This document shows, one piece after another, positions 20,532 through 29,996 of a stretch of 64,000 nt of DNA. Origin of the DNA: CAVRCA01 sp965218045 (GTDB taxonomy: Bacteria; Pseudomonadota; Alphaproteobacteria; Acetobacterales; Acetobacteraceae); assembly GCA_965218045.1 (NCBI GenBank), contig CBDCJX010000008.1, positions 310,001-374,000 on the forward strand, read 5' to 3'. Made by a program: the position numbers and the translations under genes. The notes below the pieces were generated by a model. That model made no database searches, had not been told where the DNA came from, and saw only the letters and a program-made list of their open reading frames with translations. Position 1 is the first letter of the stretch; the number at the start of each line of letters is the position of its first letter.

Positions 20532-21638
20532 TCAGGCAGCGCCACATTCGAGTATGCCCGTGGCCGGCTGGAGCCGAGTCGCCATCTGGCGATATGCGGT
20601 AATGAAATGGTTGACCCCTTGCTCGGTCACGTTCCAAGCGAGCGAAACACGAATTGCCTGCTCGGCAAGCGACTCCAGACCCATAGCCGCCAAGACGTGG
20701 CTGGCGCCTATCTTGCCTGAACTGCAGGCTGCGCCGGCACTGACGGCAAAGCCGGCCAGGTCGAGCGCGATCACCTGAACATCCGATCGAACTCCAGGCA
20801 GGGCCAGACAGGTGGTGTTTGGCAGCCGCGCCGCGCCACCGCCGCACACGCGAGCGCCAACGTCGCGCGCCGCACGATCGATCCTGTCACGCAACACGGC
20901 CAGCCTTGCTCCCTCCGGGGGGCACTGCGACGCCGCCGCGAAACCGATGATCGCCGCGAGGCCCGGCGTGCCGCCGCGTCGGCCCCGCTCCTGCCCGCCG
21001 CCACGCATCAAGGGAATGATATCCGAGACCGTGGGTGCCATCAGCAGGGCTCCGACCCCGCCCGGACCGCCAAGCTTGTGCGAGGAGATCGCGACACTAT
21101 CGGCCTCAAGCGCCGCGAGATCGACGACCTGCCGTCCGGCGGCCTGCACCGCGTCCACGTGCAGCAGGCCGCCATGGCGGTGGCACAGCAGGCTCGCCTC
21201 TCGGATGGGCTGTATCGTCCCGGTCTCGTTGTTCGCCAGCATCAGGCACACCAGCGCGGGCGGGCCAGCAGCCAGCAATCCGGATAGCTCAGCCAGATCG
21301 GCAACGCCGTGCTCATCGACCCCGAGGGTGACCGCCTGTGGCGCAGCCGCTCGTATCGCGTCATGCTCGGTGGCGCCCACGATCACACGTCTGCCACGGC
21401 CAAGGCCATGGACCGCCAGCGCGTCGGCCTCCGTGCCCCCGGAGGTGAACACCAGGTCCGCACCGCGAACGCCGAAGCGCGACGCCAGCTTGTCTCGCGC
21501 CGTCTCAAGTTCTCGACGAGCGGCGCGGCCGAACCGATGAACCGAAGCAGGATTCCCTGTCAGATCGAGCGCAGCCAGCATTGCGAAGCGTGCTTCCGGA
21601 CGAAGCGGCTCGCTCGCATTGGCATCCAGGTAGGTCAT
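20532..21638 (-). CDS. Second cysteine desulfurase (NifS/IscS family)
   Basis: A 368-residue class-V aminotransferase-fold desulfurase, distinct from the neighbouring IscS. The PLP Lys188 lies in SISSHKLGGPGG-type context, and Cys305 is in SAGAACSSGKIG. The start is the ATG of MTYLDANASEP. It is the promoter-proximal gene of the operon desulfurase-iscS-fdx-mnmA. Two desulfurases in tandem suggest divided duties (Fe-S assembly versus tRNA thiolation), which is inference. No iscU, iscA, hscAB, iscR or suf gene is in the window. Confidence 0.9.
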   Translation of the reverse strand: MTYLDANASEPLRPEARFAMLAALDLTGNPASVHRFGRAARRELETARDKLASRFGVRGADLVFTSGGTEADALAVHGLGRGRRVIVGATEHDAIRAAAPQAVTLGVDEHGVADLAELSGLLAAGPPALVCLMLANNETGTIQPIREASLLCHRHGGLLHVDAVQAAGRQVVDLAALEADSVAISSHKLGGPGGVGALLMAPTVSDIIPLMRGGGQERGRRGGTPGLAAIIGFAAASQCPPEGARLAVLRDRIDRAARDVGARVCGGGAARLPNTTCLALPGVRSDVQVIALDLAGFAVSAGAACSSGKIGASHVLAAMGLESLAEQAIRVSLAWNVTEQGVNHFITAYRQMATRLQPATGILECGAA

Positions 21639-22053
21639 AGCTTGTTCATGCGTCGGCCGTCGCGTGGAACTCGAAACATGAAAGCCATGCGACAATTCCA
21701 TTATGCTTCTCGCTGAAAACAGCCATATAGTTGAGCCCGATGCAGGTCGACACGTCAAAGATCGGCGGCCAGCCCGTTTGGCCTGAGATAATGCTACGAT
21801 AGGGGGAGGCAGCCACCATCGCCATTCGGCGCGCCACTGAAATTGGGTTCATCGAGCGGCGCGGCCAGATAATCGTACGCTTGGCCACCGGCGGTTCAGG
21901 CTTGCATATTGAGACACATCGCCGGCGGCTGCGGGATGCTTGGAGCGGACCTGGGGCTTAGCCGGCTGGAGTGACACGTGGAGGGCTGGTCTAGGCCCTG
22001 GTGAGACACCGGGTCAGAAGAGCCGGACAAAATGGAGCGGGTTTCGGAGCATC
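21639..22053. other. 415-bp divergent intergenic region
   Basis: Lies between the divergent desulfurase operon and the alpha/beta hydrolase gene, so it should carry both promoters. It is A/T-richer than the genes. I could not fix a clear -35/-10 pair or an IscR-type site by eye. An 80-codon open frame on the minus strand (21646-21888) ends just before the desulfurase start; it matches nothing I know and has no clear ribosome site, so I do not call it a gene. Confidence 0.4.
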
Positions 22054-22719
22054 ATGCCAGAGGTAATGTTCGCTGGGCCAGACGGCCGGTTGGAAGGGCG
22101 CTACCATCATTCGAAGGTTGCCGGCGCGCCAGTCGCATTGATATTGCACCCGCACCCGCTGCATGGCGGGACGATGAACAACCGAATCACCTATTCCATG
22201 TATCAGGCGTTCCAGCGGCTGGGCTGCTCCGTCATGCGCTTCAATTTCCGAGGCGTCGGTCGGAGTCAGGGTCGCTACGACGGGGGCATTGGTGAAATCG
22301 GGGATGCTGCGGCGGCGCTCGACTGGATGCAGGCGGTAAACCCGAACTCCGGTGGCCTCTGGATCGCGGGTTACTCCTTCGGGGCGTTCATCGGCATGCA
22401 GGTGCTCATGCGCCGACCCGAGATCTCAGGGTGGGTGAGTGTTGCCCCGCCGGCAAGCCATTACGATTTCGGCTTCCTCGCTCCCTGTCCCTGCGGCGGC
22501 CTAATGATTCATGGCGATAGCGACGAACTGGTTCCCGAGCCTGCGGTTCGCAAGCTGGTTGACAAGCTGAATACGCAAAAAGGCGTGACAGTCGACTATC
22601 GGATTTTTTCAGGCGCCGACCATGTCTTCGCGGACCAGGCGGAAGAAGTCGCGGATGCGGTCGAGGATCACGTCGGTAAGGTGATCGCCGTGCGTTCCAT
22701 GGTGCTTGCCGCCGACTGA
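22054..22719 (+). CDS. Alpha/beta hydrolase (COG2945-like)
   Basis: A 221-residue cytosolic alpha/beta hydrolase. HPHPLHGGTMNN (oxyanion region), the nucleophile elbow GYSFGAFIG (Gly-Tyr-Ser-Phe-Gly), the acid in IHGDSDELVP and the catalytic His in GADHVFA form a full triad. The start is the ATG of MPEVMFAGP. It is commonly found beside Fe-S/cysteine-desulfurase genes in alphaproteobacteria; the substrate is unknown. It converges with anmK, with only 8 bp between the stops. Confidence 0.88.
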   Translation: MPEVMFAGPDGRLEGRYHHSKVAGAPVALILHPHPLHGGTMNNRITYSMYQAFQRLGCSVMRFNFRGVGRSQGRYDGGIGEIGDAAAALDWMQAVNPNSGGLWIAGYSFGAFIGMQVLMRRPEISGWVSVAPPASHYDFGFLAPCPCGGLMIHGDSDELVPEPAVRKLVDKLNTQKGVTVDYRIFSGADHVFADQAEEVADAVEDHVGKVIAVRSMVLAAD

Positions 22720-22727
22720 CCCAGCAC

Positions 22728-23813
22728 TTACAGGCCACCAGCGGGATAGATGCGACCGCCTGGCAGCGGGCGTGATATCCCCGTTGTCGATGGATAGGTG
22801 AGCGGCAGACCGGCCTTCACCCGAGCCGCCAAGAAACCGAAGCACTGGGCTTCCAGGGCATCGCCGTCCCAGCCAACGACTTCGACGGGCTCGACAGGAG
22901 CGGGCAGCGCTCCTCGAAGAGCGCGCATGATCTCTGGGTTCTTGCGTCCTCCGCCGCAAACGAGCCAGCGGGCCGGCGGCTCCGGCAGCGGGGCGAGCTT
23001 CACCGACCGGGCGATGAATGCCACCAGGGTGGCCGCCCCGTCCTCGGCAGACAGATCGTTGCTCCCACTGGCCGCTATGGATTGGGAGAAGGCGAGTCGG
23101 TCGAGCGACTTCGGCGGAGGCCGGTTGAAATAGCAGGCCGTCAGCAAACGCGAGAGCACCGGCTCATTGGGCCGGCCGGACCGCGCCAAATCACCGTCGC
23201 AATCGAACGCGGTTCCCAAGTGGAGGCGCGCCCAATCATCCAGGGGGCCGTTCCCGGGTCCGGTATCGAAGGCCACCAACTCGCCCCGAGCCCCGATCCA
23301 AGTGACGTTCGCGACTCCGCCGATATTGAGGATGGCGAGCGGTTTCGGCAGCGCAGCGGCCAACGCGGCGTGATAACGCGGAGCCAAGGGCGCGCCCTCT
23401 CCTCCAGCCATTACATCCGCCGACCTGAAATCATGCGCAACCGGCAAGTTGGTCAGGCGCGCGAGCAGCGCCGGGTTCCCGATCTGCCACGTCCAACGCT
23501 CCGCGGGCCGGTGTAGAATGGTCTGGCCGTGAAAACCAATCAGGTCGGCGGCCTCGCCCAGACTTGTCACCGCGCGTGCGTGGTACTCAGTCAGTCGGCA
23601 AACGGCCGATTCAAGCGCCTCATCTCCCGATCTGAGTATAGGCGCGCAATCAAGGATTTGTCTCAAATTATGGCGCAAGCCGTCATCGTAGGGGAGAGTG
23701 AGGCGTGGTCCGAACCGCGACACGCTTACACCGTCCGTTTCGAGCCAGGCTGCGTCGACGCCGTCCAGGGAGGTCCCGCTCATCAGACCGATCGTCCGCA
23801 GCATTTCCGACAA
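22728..23813 (-). CDS. anmK: Anhydro-N-acetylmuramic acid kinase
   Basis: Cell-wall recycling enzyme that phosphorylates and opens 1,6-anhydro-MurNAc from peptidoglycan turnover to MurNAc-6-phosphate. The 361-residue length and the motifs GLMSGTSLDGVDAA, IGFHGQTILHRP, LAILNIGGVANVTW and FDTGPGNGPLDDW are diagnostic. It is divergent from tyrS across 47 bp, an arrangement common in alphaproteobacteria. Together with mltG at 52 kb it links to peptidoglycan metabolism. Confidence 0.95.
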   Translation of the reverse strand: MSEMLRTIGLMSGTSLDGVDAAWLETDGVSVSRFGPRLTLPYDDGLRHNLRQILDCAPILRSGDEALESAVCRLTEYHARAVTSLGEAADLIGFHGQTILHRPAERWTWQIGNPALLARLTNLPVAHDFRSADVMAGGEGAPLAPRYHAALAAALPKPLAILNIGGVANVTWIGARGELVAFDTGPGNGPLDDWARLHLGTAFDCDGDLARSGRPNEPVLSRLLTACYFNRPPPKSLDRLAFSQSIAASGSNDLSAEDGAATLVAFIARSVKLAPLPEPPARWLVCGGGRKNPEIMRALRGALPAPVEPVEVVGWDGDALEAQCFGFLAARVKAGLPLTYPSTTGISRPLPGGRIYPAGGL

Positions 23814-23860
23814 ACCTCATCCATGATAGCCCGCGCAACCTCGATTACGGATAGACGGCG

Positions 23861-25108
23861 ATGCTGACCAGCGACTTCCTGCGCGAAGCCACCGATAGAG
23901 GGTTCATTTTCCAATGCACGGACCCCGAAGCACTCGACGCCGCGTTCCAAGCTGGGTCGGTGTCGGGCTACATCGGCTTCGACTGCACCGCGGACAGCCT
24001 GCACGTGGGCAGCCTGGTGCAGATCATGCTCCTCAGATTGCTGCAGAAGCATGGACATCGTCCGTTGGTCCTGCTGGGAGGCGGGACGACTCGCATCGGT
24101 GACCCAACCGGCAAGGACGAGTCCCGCCAGATGCTGGCGGATGAGCAGATCGCCGCGAATATGGCCGGCATCCTCCGTTGCTTCAGGCCGTTTCTGCGCT
24201 TTGGCGACCGGATAGGTGACGCAGTATTGGTCAACAACGCTGACTGGCTTGATGCCCTCGGCTACATTCCGCTGCTTCGCGACGTCGGTCGGCATTTCAC
24301 GATCAACCGAATGCTCAGCTTCGATTCGGTGCGCCTGCGCCTCGAACGTGAGCAGCCGATGACGTTCCTCGAGTTCAACTACATGATTTTGCAGAGCTAC
24401 GACTTTCGCGAATTGCTCCGCCGGTGGGGCGTGATCTTGCAGATGGGCGGCTCCGACCAGTGGGGCAACATCATCTCCGGCGTTGAACTGGTGCGAAGGA
24501 CCGAGAGCCGAACCGTATTTGGTCTGACGACACCACTCATCACGACCAGTTCCGGCGCCAAGATGGGCAAGACCGCACGCGGCGCTGTCTGGCTTACGGC
24601 CGACAAGCTCGCACCGTTCGACTACTGGCAGTTCTGGCGCAACACCGAGGACGACGATGTCGGCCGGTTCCTTCGCTTGTTCACCGAATTGCCGATGCTC
24701 GAGATCGGCCGGCTCGAGCAACTCGGCGGCGGCGAGATCAACGAGGCCAAGAAGATCCTGGCTACCGAGGCTACCGCATTGGCGCACGGTCGATCCGTGG
24801 CGGCCGAGGTGGCCGAAGCCGCGCGACGCGCCTTCGAGGAGGGCGACGCGCCGGGTGACCTGCCGACCATCGAGGTTTCGAGCGCGGAGCTGGAGGCCGG
24901 CATGCCGGCCTTCCGGCTGCTGGTCCGGGCCGGCCTGGCGACCAGCAATGGCGAAGCTCGCCGATTGATCCGCGGCGGCGGCGCTCGGGTGAACGACACG
25001 CCCATCAATGATGAGGGTGTCGTGCTGTCACTCGCCGAACTGCGGAATGGGGCGATGAAGCTGTCGGCTGGCCGGAAACTGCACCGACTGATAAGGCCGT
25101 CGAACTAG
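23861..25108 (+). CDS. tyrS: Tyrosyl-tRNA synthetase
   Basis: Class-I aminoacyl-tRNA synthetase charging tRNA-Tyr, 415 residues. YIGFDCTADSLHVGSL contains the HIGH-type motif (HVG, residues 48-50). QMGGSDQWGNI is the tyrosine-binding signature, and AKMGKTARGAVW is the KMSKS loop in the KMGKT form. The last ~70 residues (LVRAGLATSNGEARRLIRGGG) form an S4 RNA-binding domain. The gene is complete. Confidence 0.97.
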   Translation: MLTSDFLREATDRGFIFQCTDPEALDAAFQAGSVSGYIGFDCTADSLHVGSLVQIMLLRLLQKHGHRPLVLLGGGTTRIGDPTGKDESRQMLADEQIAANMAGILRCFRPFLRFGDRIGDAVLVNNADWLDALGYIPLLRDVGRHFTINRMLSFDSVRLRLEREQPMTFLEFNYMILQSYDFRELLRRWGVILQMGGSDQWGNIISGVELVRRTESRTVFGLTTPLITTSSGAKMGKTARGAVWLTADKLAPFDYWQFWRNTEDDDVGRFLRLFTELPMLEIGRLEQLGGGEINEAKKILATEATALAHGRSVAAEVAEAARRAFEEGDAPGDLPTIEVSSAELEAGMPAFRLLVRAGLATSNGEARRLIRGGGARVNDTPINDEGVVLSLAELRNGAMKLSAGRKLHRLIRPSN

Positions 25109-25221
25109 ACGCCGCTTGCTCGGCCGGACGATCGCCATCGGCGGGCAAGTACGGCATGGTTATTGCTCAAACCTTCGTGCATCGTCGCCTAAAGTTTCTC
25201 AGACCAGGTCGCTGAGCTCAC

Positions 25222-26433
25222 ATGTCTCAGAGTGCCGCCGAACCCCGATCCAGTGCCACGCGAGCGTCGCCGCGAGCCCGAGTTCGCCTGAGCTGGTCCG
25301 ACCCGGTGTTCCGAAGCATCGTCTGGCAAGTGCTCATTCTTGCCGTTGTCGCGGCGGTCATCTGGTATCTTGCGAGAAACACCAGCCGCAACCTGGCGGC
25401 ACGGCATATCGCAACCGGCTTCGCTTTCCTGGGGCGGGTGGCGGGCATTCCCATCGGTGAATCGCTGCTGCCCTACAACCCGGCGGTCGACACGTTCGGC
25501 ACGGCCCTCCTGATCGGCTTGCTCAACACGCTTCGAGTGGCGCTGGTGGGAATCGTCCTGGCGACCATTCTCGGGACGGCCATTGGCGTCGGGCGGCTGT
25601 CGCGCAACTGGCTGCTCGCGCGGGTGACCGCGGTCTACGTCGAGACCATCCGCGATATTCCGCTGCTGCTGCAGCTGCTGTTCTGGTACGCACTGCTCCA
25701 GGGCCTGCCCGCCCCGCGCCAGAGCTTGCAGATCGGCGACGCCGTGTTCCTGTCGAACCGTGGCATCAAGTTGCCGCAGCTTGTTTGGGCGCCGGCGTTC
25801 ACCTGGGCCGCGGCCACCTTTTTGTTCGGTCTGCTCGCCGGCATCGTCTGGTCGCGAGCGGCACGACAGCGGCAGGCAGCGACGGGGACGCGACCGGCCG
25901 TATGGCCCCTCTACATCATCGGTCTGGTGGGAGCGCCGATTGCCGTCTGGCTCGTGCTCGGGGCGCCATTCGCCTTGGACAAGCCGGTGTTGCGCGGCTT
26001 CAACTTCAGCGGTGGCCTCACCGTCACCCCCGAGTACGCCGCGCTTCTCTTAGGGCTGGTCGTCTACACCGCCTCCTACATTGCCGAGATCGTCCGGTCC
26101 GGTATTCAGGCCGTGCCGCAAGGCCAATGGGAGGCGGCGAACGCGCTCGGATTGTCACGCGGCCAGGTTCTGCGAAACATCGTTCTGCCGCAGGCCTTGC
26201 GGGTCATCATTCCGCCCATGACCAGCCAGTACCTCAACCTGACAAAGAACAGCTCGCTGGCCGTGGCGATCGGTTTTCAGGACATCGTTTCGATCGCCAG
26301 CACAACGCTCAATCAGACCGGGCAGGCGATCGAGGGTATCGCGGTGATCATGGTGGTCTACCTCACCATCAGCTTGTCGATCAGCCTGTTGATGAACTGG
26401 TACAACGCCCGCATCGCGCTGGTGGAGCGCTAG
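25222..26433 (+). CDS. aapQ: General L-amino acid ABC transporter permease
   Basis: Inner-membrane permease of a broad-specificity amino-acid ABC importer, 403 residues with about eight hydrophobic segments. The C-terminal permease loop SGIQAVPQGQWEAANALGLS matches the EAA motif that docks the ATPase. The N-terminal part (SDPVFRSIVWQVLILAVVAA) fits AapQ/BztB. The next gene starts 4 bp downstream. In Rhizobium the operon begins with aapJ, the periplasmic binding protein; here the gene upstream is tyrS and no aapJ is present. Confidence 0.9.
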   Translation: MSQSAAEPRSSATRASPRARVRLSWSDPVFRSIVWQVLILAVVAAVIWYLARNTSRNLAARHIATGFAFLGRVAGIPIGESLLPYNPAVDTFGTALLIGLLNTLRVALVGIVLATILGTAIGVGRLSRNWLLARVTAVYVETIRDIPLLLQLLFWYALLQGLPAPRQSLQIGDAVFLSNRGIKLPQLVWAPAFTWAAATFLFGLLAGIVWSRAARQRQAATGTRPAVWPLYIIGLVGAPIAVWLVLGAPFALDKPVLRGFNFSGGLTVTPEYAALLLGLVVYTASYIAEIVRSGIQAVPQGQWEAANALGLSRGQVLRNIVLPQALRVIIPPMTSQYLNLTKNSSLAVAIGFQDIVSIASTTLNQTGQAIEGIAVIMVVYLTISLSISLLMNWYNARIALVER

Positions 26434-26437
26434 GGAC

Positions 26438-27622
26438 ATGAGCACGAATATCGCGCCCGAGGCTCAGGTGGACCCGGTTCCCGCAGTCACGGGGACAACG
26501 TCGGCTTCGCTAATCCGACGCGAACAGCGCGCCGGCGTGCCGGGCACGGGTCCCTGGTACTGGGCGCGGCAGAACCTGTTCGGCTCGTGGTGGTCCACGG
26601 CCGTCACGCTTGGCATGGGCGCACTGATCCTGTTGTGGGGTTTCCGCTTCGTCGAGTGGGCGGTGTTCAACGCGGTCTGGACGGTGCCTTACAACGCGCA
26701 GGGCCAACCGCAGGCGGCGGCGTGCCAGAACGCGCGAGGCATCGGTGCGTGTTGGGCGGTGATCGGCGACAAATACCGGTTCATCCTGTTCGGCCGCTAC
26801 CCGTACGCGGATCAGTGGCGACCTGCCATCTGTATCCTGCTGTTCATCGCCCTCTACACTGTCTCGGCGATGCGGCGGTTCTGGCGCAAGGAACTGGCGT
26901 TCACCTGGGGCGGCACGCTGGTGCTCATCGGCGTGCTCATGTGGGGCGGTGTGTTCGGCTTGGCCTTCGTGCCACAGGACATATGGGGCGGCCTGCCGAT
27001 CACCCTGATCCTCGCAACCTTCGGGATCGCTTTCGCTTTCCCGCTCGCAATCCTGGTGGCACTCGGCCGGCGATCGACCAGCCTGCCGGCGATCAAGCTG
27101 CTCTGTGTCGTTTACGTGGAGTTGATCCGAGGCGTGCCGCTGATCAGCCTGCTCTTCATGGCGAGTGTGATGTTCCCGCTGTTCATGCCGGAGGGGATGA
27201 ACGTCGACAAGCTGTTGCGGGCCCAGATCGCCATCATCCTCTTCGCGGCCGCCTACTTGGCCGAGGTTGTCCGCGGTGGGCTGCAAAGCCTGCCGAAAGG
27301 ACAGTACGAGGCAGCGGAGGCCCTGGGACTCGGCTACTGGCAGAAGACTCGAATGATCATCCTGCCGCAGGCGCTGCGGTTGGTCATACCGCCCCTCGTG
27401 AACACGTTCATCGGCTTCTTCAAGGACACCAGCCTGGTTCTCATCATCGGCATCTACGATCTTCTGACCGCGGCGAAGGTGGCGGTTAGCGAGCCGGTCT
27501 GGCAGGCCTTTTCCACCGAAATCTATCTCGTGCTAGCCGCGATCTACTTCGTCTTCTGCTACGCGATGTCGCGTTACAGCCGAGGCCTTGAAGATGAGCT
27601 CGGCCGATCGCGTGGCCGCTAA
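26438..27622 (+). CDS. aapM: General L-amino acid ABC transporter permease
   Basis: Second permease, 394 residues, of the Aap/Bzt importer and heteromeric partner of the preceding gene. It has an extended N-terminus (RRQ-rich, then WYWARQNLFGSWWSTAVTLGMG) and a C-terminal EAA loop GGLQSLPKGQYEAAEALGLGYW. The arrangement YVELIRGVPLISLLFMASVMFPLF is typical of the polar amino-acid permease domain. It is followed at 12 bp by the ATPase gene. Confidence 0.91.
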   Translation: MSTNIAPEAQVDPVPAVTGTTSASLIRREQRAGVPGTGPWYWARQNLFGSWWSTAVTLGMGALILLWGFRFVEWAVFNAVWTVPYNAQGQPQAAACQNARGIGACWAVIGDKYRFILFGRYPYADQWRPAICILLFIALYTVSAMRRFWRKELAFTWGGTLVLIGVLMWGGVFGLAFVPQDIWGGLPITLILATFGIAFAFPLAILVALGRRSTSLPAIKLLCVVYVELIRGVPLISLLFMASVMFPLFMPEGMNVDKLLRAQIAIILFAAAYLAEVVRGGLQSLPKGQYEAAEALGLGYWQKTRMIILPQALRLVIPPLVNTFIGFFKDTSLVLIIGIYDLLTAAKVAVSEPVWQAFSTEIYLVLAAIYFVFCYAMSRYSRGLEDELGRSRGR

Positions 27623-27634
27623 CAGGAGCCCAGC

Positions 27635-28432
27635 ATGAGCCAGACGCAAGCTGTGGAACGATCGGGTGTTCACGATTCGAGCGATGGTGCAGCCAATCAG
27701 GCGATCGAACTCACCAATGTCAACAAATGGTACGGCGCGATGCACGTGCTTCGCGACGTGTCGCTGAGCGTGGCGCATCAGGAGCGCGTTGTGGTTTGCG
27801 GGCCGTCTGGCTCGGGCAAGTCAACCATGATTCGTTGCATCAACCGACTCGAGGCGCACCAGGAGGGGCGTATCGTGGTCGACGGTGTGGAGCTGACCGA
27901 CGACCTGCGCGCGCTGGACACGGTCCGGCGCGAGGTCGGGATGGTATTCCAGTCATTCAACTTGTTTCCCCATCTGACCATTCTCGAGAATTGCACGCTG
28001 GCGCCAATCTGGGTGCGCAAGATGCCTCGGGCAGAGGCCGATGAGCTTGCGATGAAGTACCTGGCCCGCGTCAAGATACCGGAACAGGCGAGAAAATATC
28101 CGGGTCAGCTATCGGGCGGCCAGCAGCAGCGTGTGGCCATTGCTCGGGCCCTGTGCATGAAGCCCAAGATCATGCTGTTCGACGAGCCGACCTCCGCGCT
28201 TGATCCGGAAATGATTAAGGAGGTGCTCGAGACGATGATCGGGTTGGCCGAATCGGGCATGACAATGGTTTGCGTGACGCACGAGATGGGCTTCGCCCGT
28301 CAGGTTGCCGACCGGGTGGTCTTCATGGATCGCGGCGAAATCGTCGAGTCTGGTCCGCCGCAGCAGCTCTTCGAGGAGCCCGCCACCGACCGCCTGAAGC
28401 TGTTCCTCAGCCAGATACTTCGAGGCCACTGA
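27635..28432 (+). CDS. aapP: General L-amino acid ABC transporter ATPase
   Basis: ATP-binding subunit, 265 residues, of the polar amino-acid importer. Walker A GPSGSGKST is at residues 56-64, the signature LSGGQQQR and Walker B IMLFDEPTSALDPE are present, and the switch His lies in VTHEMGFARQV. All catalytic motifs are intact, so the transporter should work if a binding protein is encoded elsewhere. It is the last gene of the set. Confidence 0.94.
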   Translation: MSQTQAVERSGVHDSSDGAANQAIELTNVNKWYGAMHVLRDVSLSVAHQERVVVCGPSGSGKSTMIRCINRLEAHQEGRIVVDGVELTDDLRALDTVRREVGMVFQSFNLFPHLTILENCTLAPIWVRKMPRAEADELAMKYLARVKIPEQARKYPGQLSGGQQQRVAIARALCMKPKIMLFDEPTSALDPEMIKEVLETMIGLAESGMTMVCVTHEMGFARQVADRVVFMDRGEIVESGPPQQLFEEPATDRLKLFLSQILRGH

Positions 28433-28560
28433 TCCGCTCGCCTTTTGGATGCCACGCTCGAGGGGAGAGACTTTCGGAAACGACCCCAAACAATGGCGCG
28501 CATCGCGCCGATGCGGCGGTGATGGTTGATCCGGCTCCGCCGACTGTGTTTCCTCCCTCC

Positions 28561-29400
28561 ATGCGTCTCCTCTCAGGTCAGGCTAGATTGGCCGGCATTA
28601 TCGGCTGGCCGGTGTCGCACTCCCGCTCACCACGGCTGCATGGTTTGTGGCTTGAGCGATACGGGATCGACGGGGCCTACGTCCCGTTGCCGGTTCATCC
28701 GGAGCGGTTCCAAGCAGCAATTCATGGCCTCGTAGCCGCGGGCTTCGCCGGCGCGAACGTGACCATACCGCATAAGGTCGCGGCATTCGGCGTCTGCAAC
28801 ACGGTCGAGGAATCAGCTCGACGGGCCGGCGCAGTGAATACTTTAGTGTTCAGCGGCGGAGATATTAGCGGCAGCAACACGGATGGATCCGGCTTCATCG
28901 CCAATCTTCAGGCGCATGGAGTGGAGTTGCGCGGCGCGGCGCTGGTGCTTGGAGCGGGCGGCTCGGCCCGTGCGATTGTCGCCGCCCTGCAAGATGCCGG
29001 GCTTCGGGTCACTATCGCCAACCGGACGGCAGCCCGCGCCGAAGCCCTTGCGATCGACCTGCCAGGGCTGACGGTCCTGCCCTGGTCTGAGCGTGATGCC
29101 GCAGTCGCGGACCATGGCCTCGTCGTCAATACGACCTCGCTCGGGATGACCGGCGCCGAACCGATCGTGCTGGACTTCCAGCGTGCGGCGCCCGGCACCG
29201 TCGTAACCGATCTGGTCTACGTTCCCTTAGAGACACCGCTCTTGGCGGCCGCGCGGGCGCACGGCCTTCAGGTGGTCGACGGGCTGGGGCTGCTCCTGCA
29301 TCAGGCGGTCCCCGGCTTTACGGCCTGGTTCGGGGTGGTGCCGACGGTGGATGACGAGCTCAGAGATGTTGTCGCCGCCGATCTCTTGGGAACTGGATGA
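28561..29400 (+). CDS. aroE: Shikimate dehydrogenase
   Basis: NADPH-dependent reduction of 3-dehydroshikimate in aromatic amino-acid synthesis. Substrate-binding motifs GWPVSHSRSPRLH and GANVTIPHK (catalytic Lys) are present, followed by SNTDGSGF and the nucleotide loop LGAGGSARAIV. The NRTAARAEAL stretch indicates NADPH preference. The start at MRLLSGQ gives 279 residues, the usual size; an ATG 13 codons earlier (28522) is possible, and neither has a clear ribosome site. Its stop overlaps the coaE start (ATGA). The order aroE-coaE-dnaQ is conserved in alphaproteobacteria. Confidence 0.94.
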   Translation: MRLLSGQARLAGIIGWPVSHSRSPRLHGLWLERYGIDGAYVPLPVHPERFQAAIHGLVAAGFAGANVTIPHKVAAFGVCNTVEESARRAGAVNTLVFSGGDISGSNTDGSGFIANLQAHGVELRGAALVLGAGGSARAIVAALQDAGLRVTIANRTAARAEALAIDLPGLTVLPWSERDAAVADHGLVVNTTSLGMTGAEPIVLDFQRAAPGTVVTDLVYVPLETPLLAAARAHGLQVVDGLGLLLHQAVPGFTAWFGVVPTVDDELRDVVAADLLGTG

Positions 29401-29996
29401 AGATCATCGGCCTCACCGGCGGGATCGGCATGGGGAAATCCACCGCAGCGGCGGCGTTTCGCCGCGCCGGCATCCCGGTCTTCGACGCCGATGTTGCGGT
29501 CCATCAGCTGCAACAACCAGATGGGCGAGCGGTACGGGCGATCAACGCCCTGTTTCCTGGCGTGGTGTGCGACGGTGTGGAGGGTCCCTACGTGGATCGC
29601 GGGCGCCTTCGCGAGCAGGTGCTCGGCCGTCCCGACCAGCTCCGTCGCCTCGAGGGGATACTTCATCCGATGGTTCGCGCCGAGGAAGCCGCTTTCGTGG
29701 CCCGCGCCCGGCGTGCTGGTTGCCGGGCAGTGGTGCTCGACATTCCGCTCCTGTTCGAGACCGGCGGCGAGGGGCGGGTGGACCTGACGGTCGTCGTCTC
29801 CGCGCCACGGGACGTGCAGATGCATCGGGTTCGCAGGCGCCGGCGAATGAGCGACGCCGACATCGCGGCGGTGATCGCCCGGCAGATGCCCGATCGAGAG
29901 AAGCGTCGACGCGCCGACATCGTGGTGCGCACCGGCCTGTCGCGCCACCATACGCAGCTTGCGCTGCGCCGACTGATCCGACGCCTCGGACGATGA
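29397..29996 (+). CDS. coaE: Dephospho-CoA kinase
   Basis: Last step of coenzyme A synthesis, phosphorylating dephospho-CoA. The P-loop GLTGGIGMGKST is at the N-terminus, followed by DADVAVHQL and the lid-region DIPLLFETGGEGRVD. At 199 residues it is of normal length. It overlaps aroE upstream (ATGA) and dnaQ downstream (ATGA), so the three are translationally coupled. Confidence 0.95.
   Translation: MKIIGLTGGIGMGKSTAAAAFRRAGIPVFDADVAVHQLQQPDGRAVRAINALFPGVVCDGVEGPYVDRGRLREQVLGRPDQLRRLEGILHPMVRAEEAAFVARARRAGCRAVVLDIPLLFETGGEGRVDLTVVVSAPRDVQMHRVRRRRRMSDADIAAVIARQMPDREKRRRADIVVRTGLSRHHTQLALRRLIRRLGR

Noticed and set aside
21646..21888. An 80-codon minus-strand frame just before the second desulfurase, considered as a regulator such as IscR
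   Set aside because: No helix-turn-helix, no cysteine trio, no ribosome site; it is more likely leader or promoter DNA.
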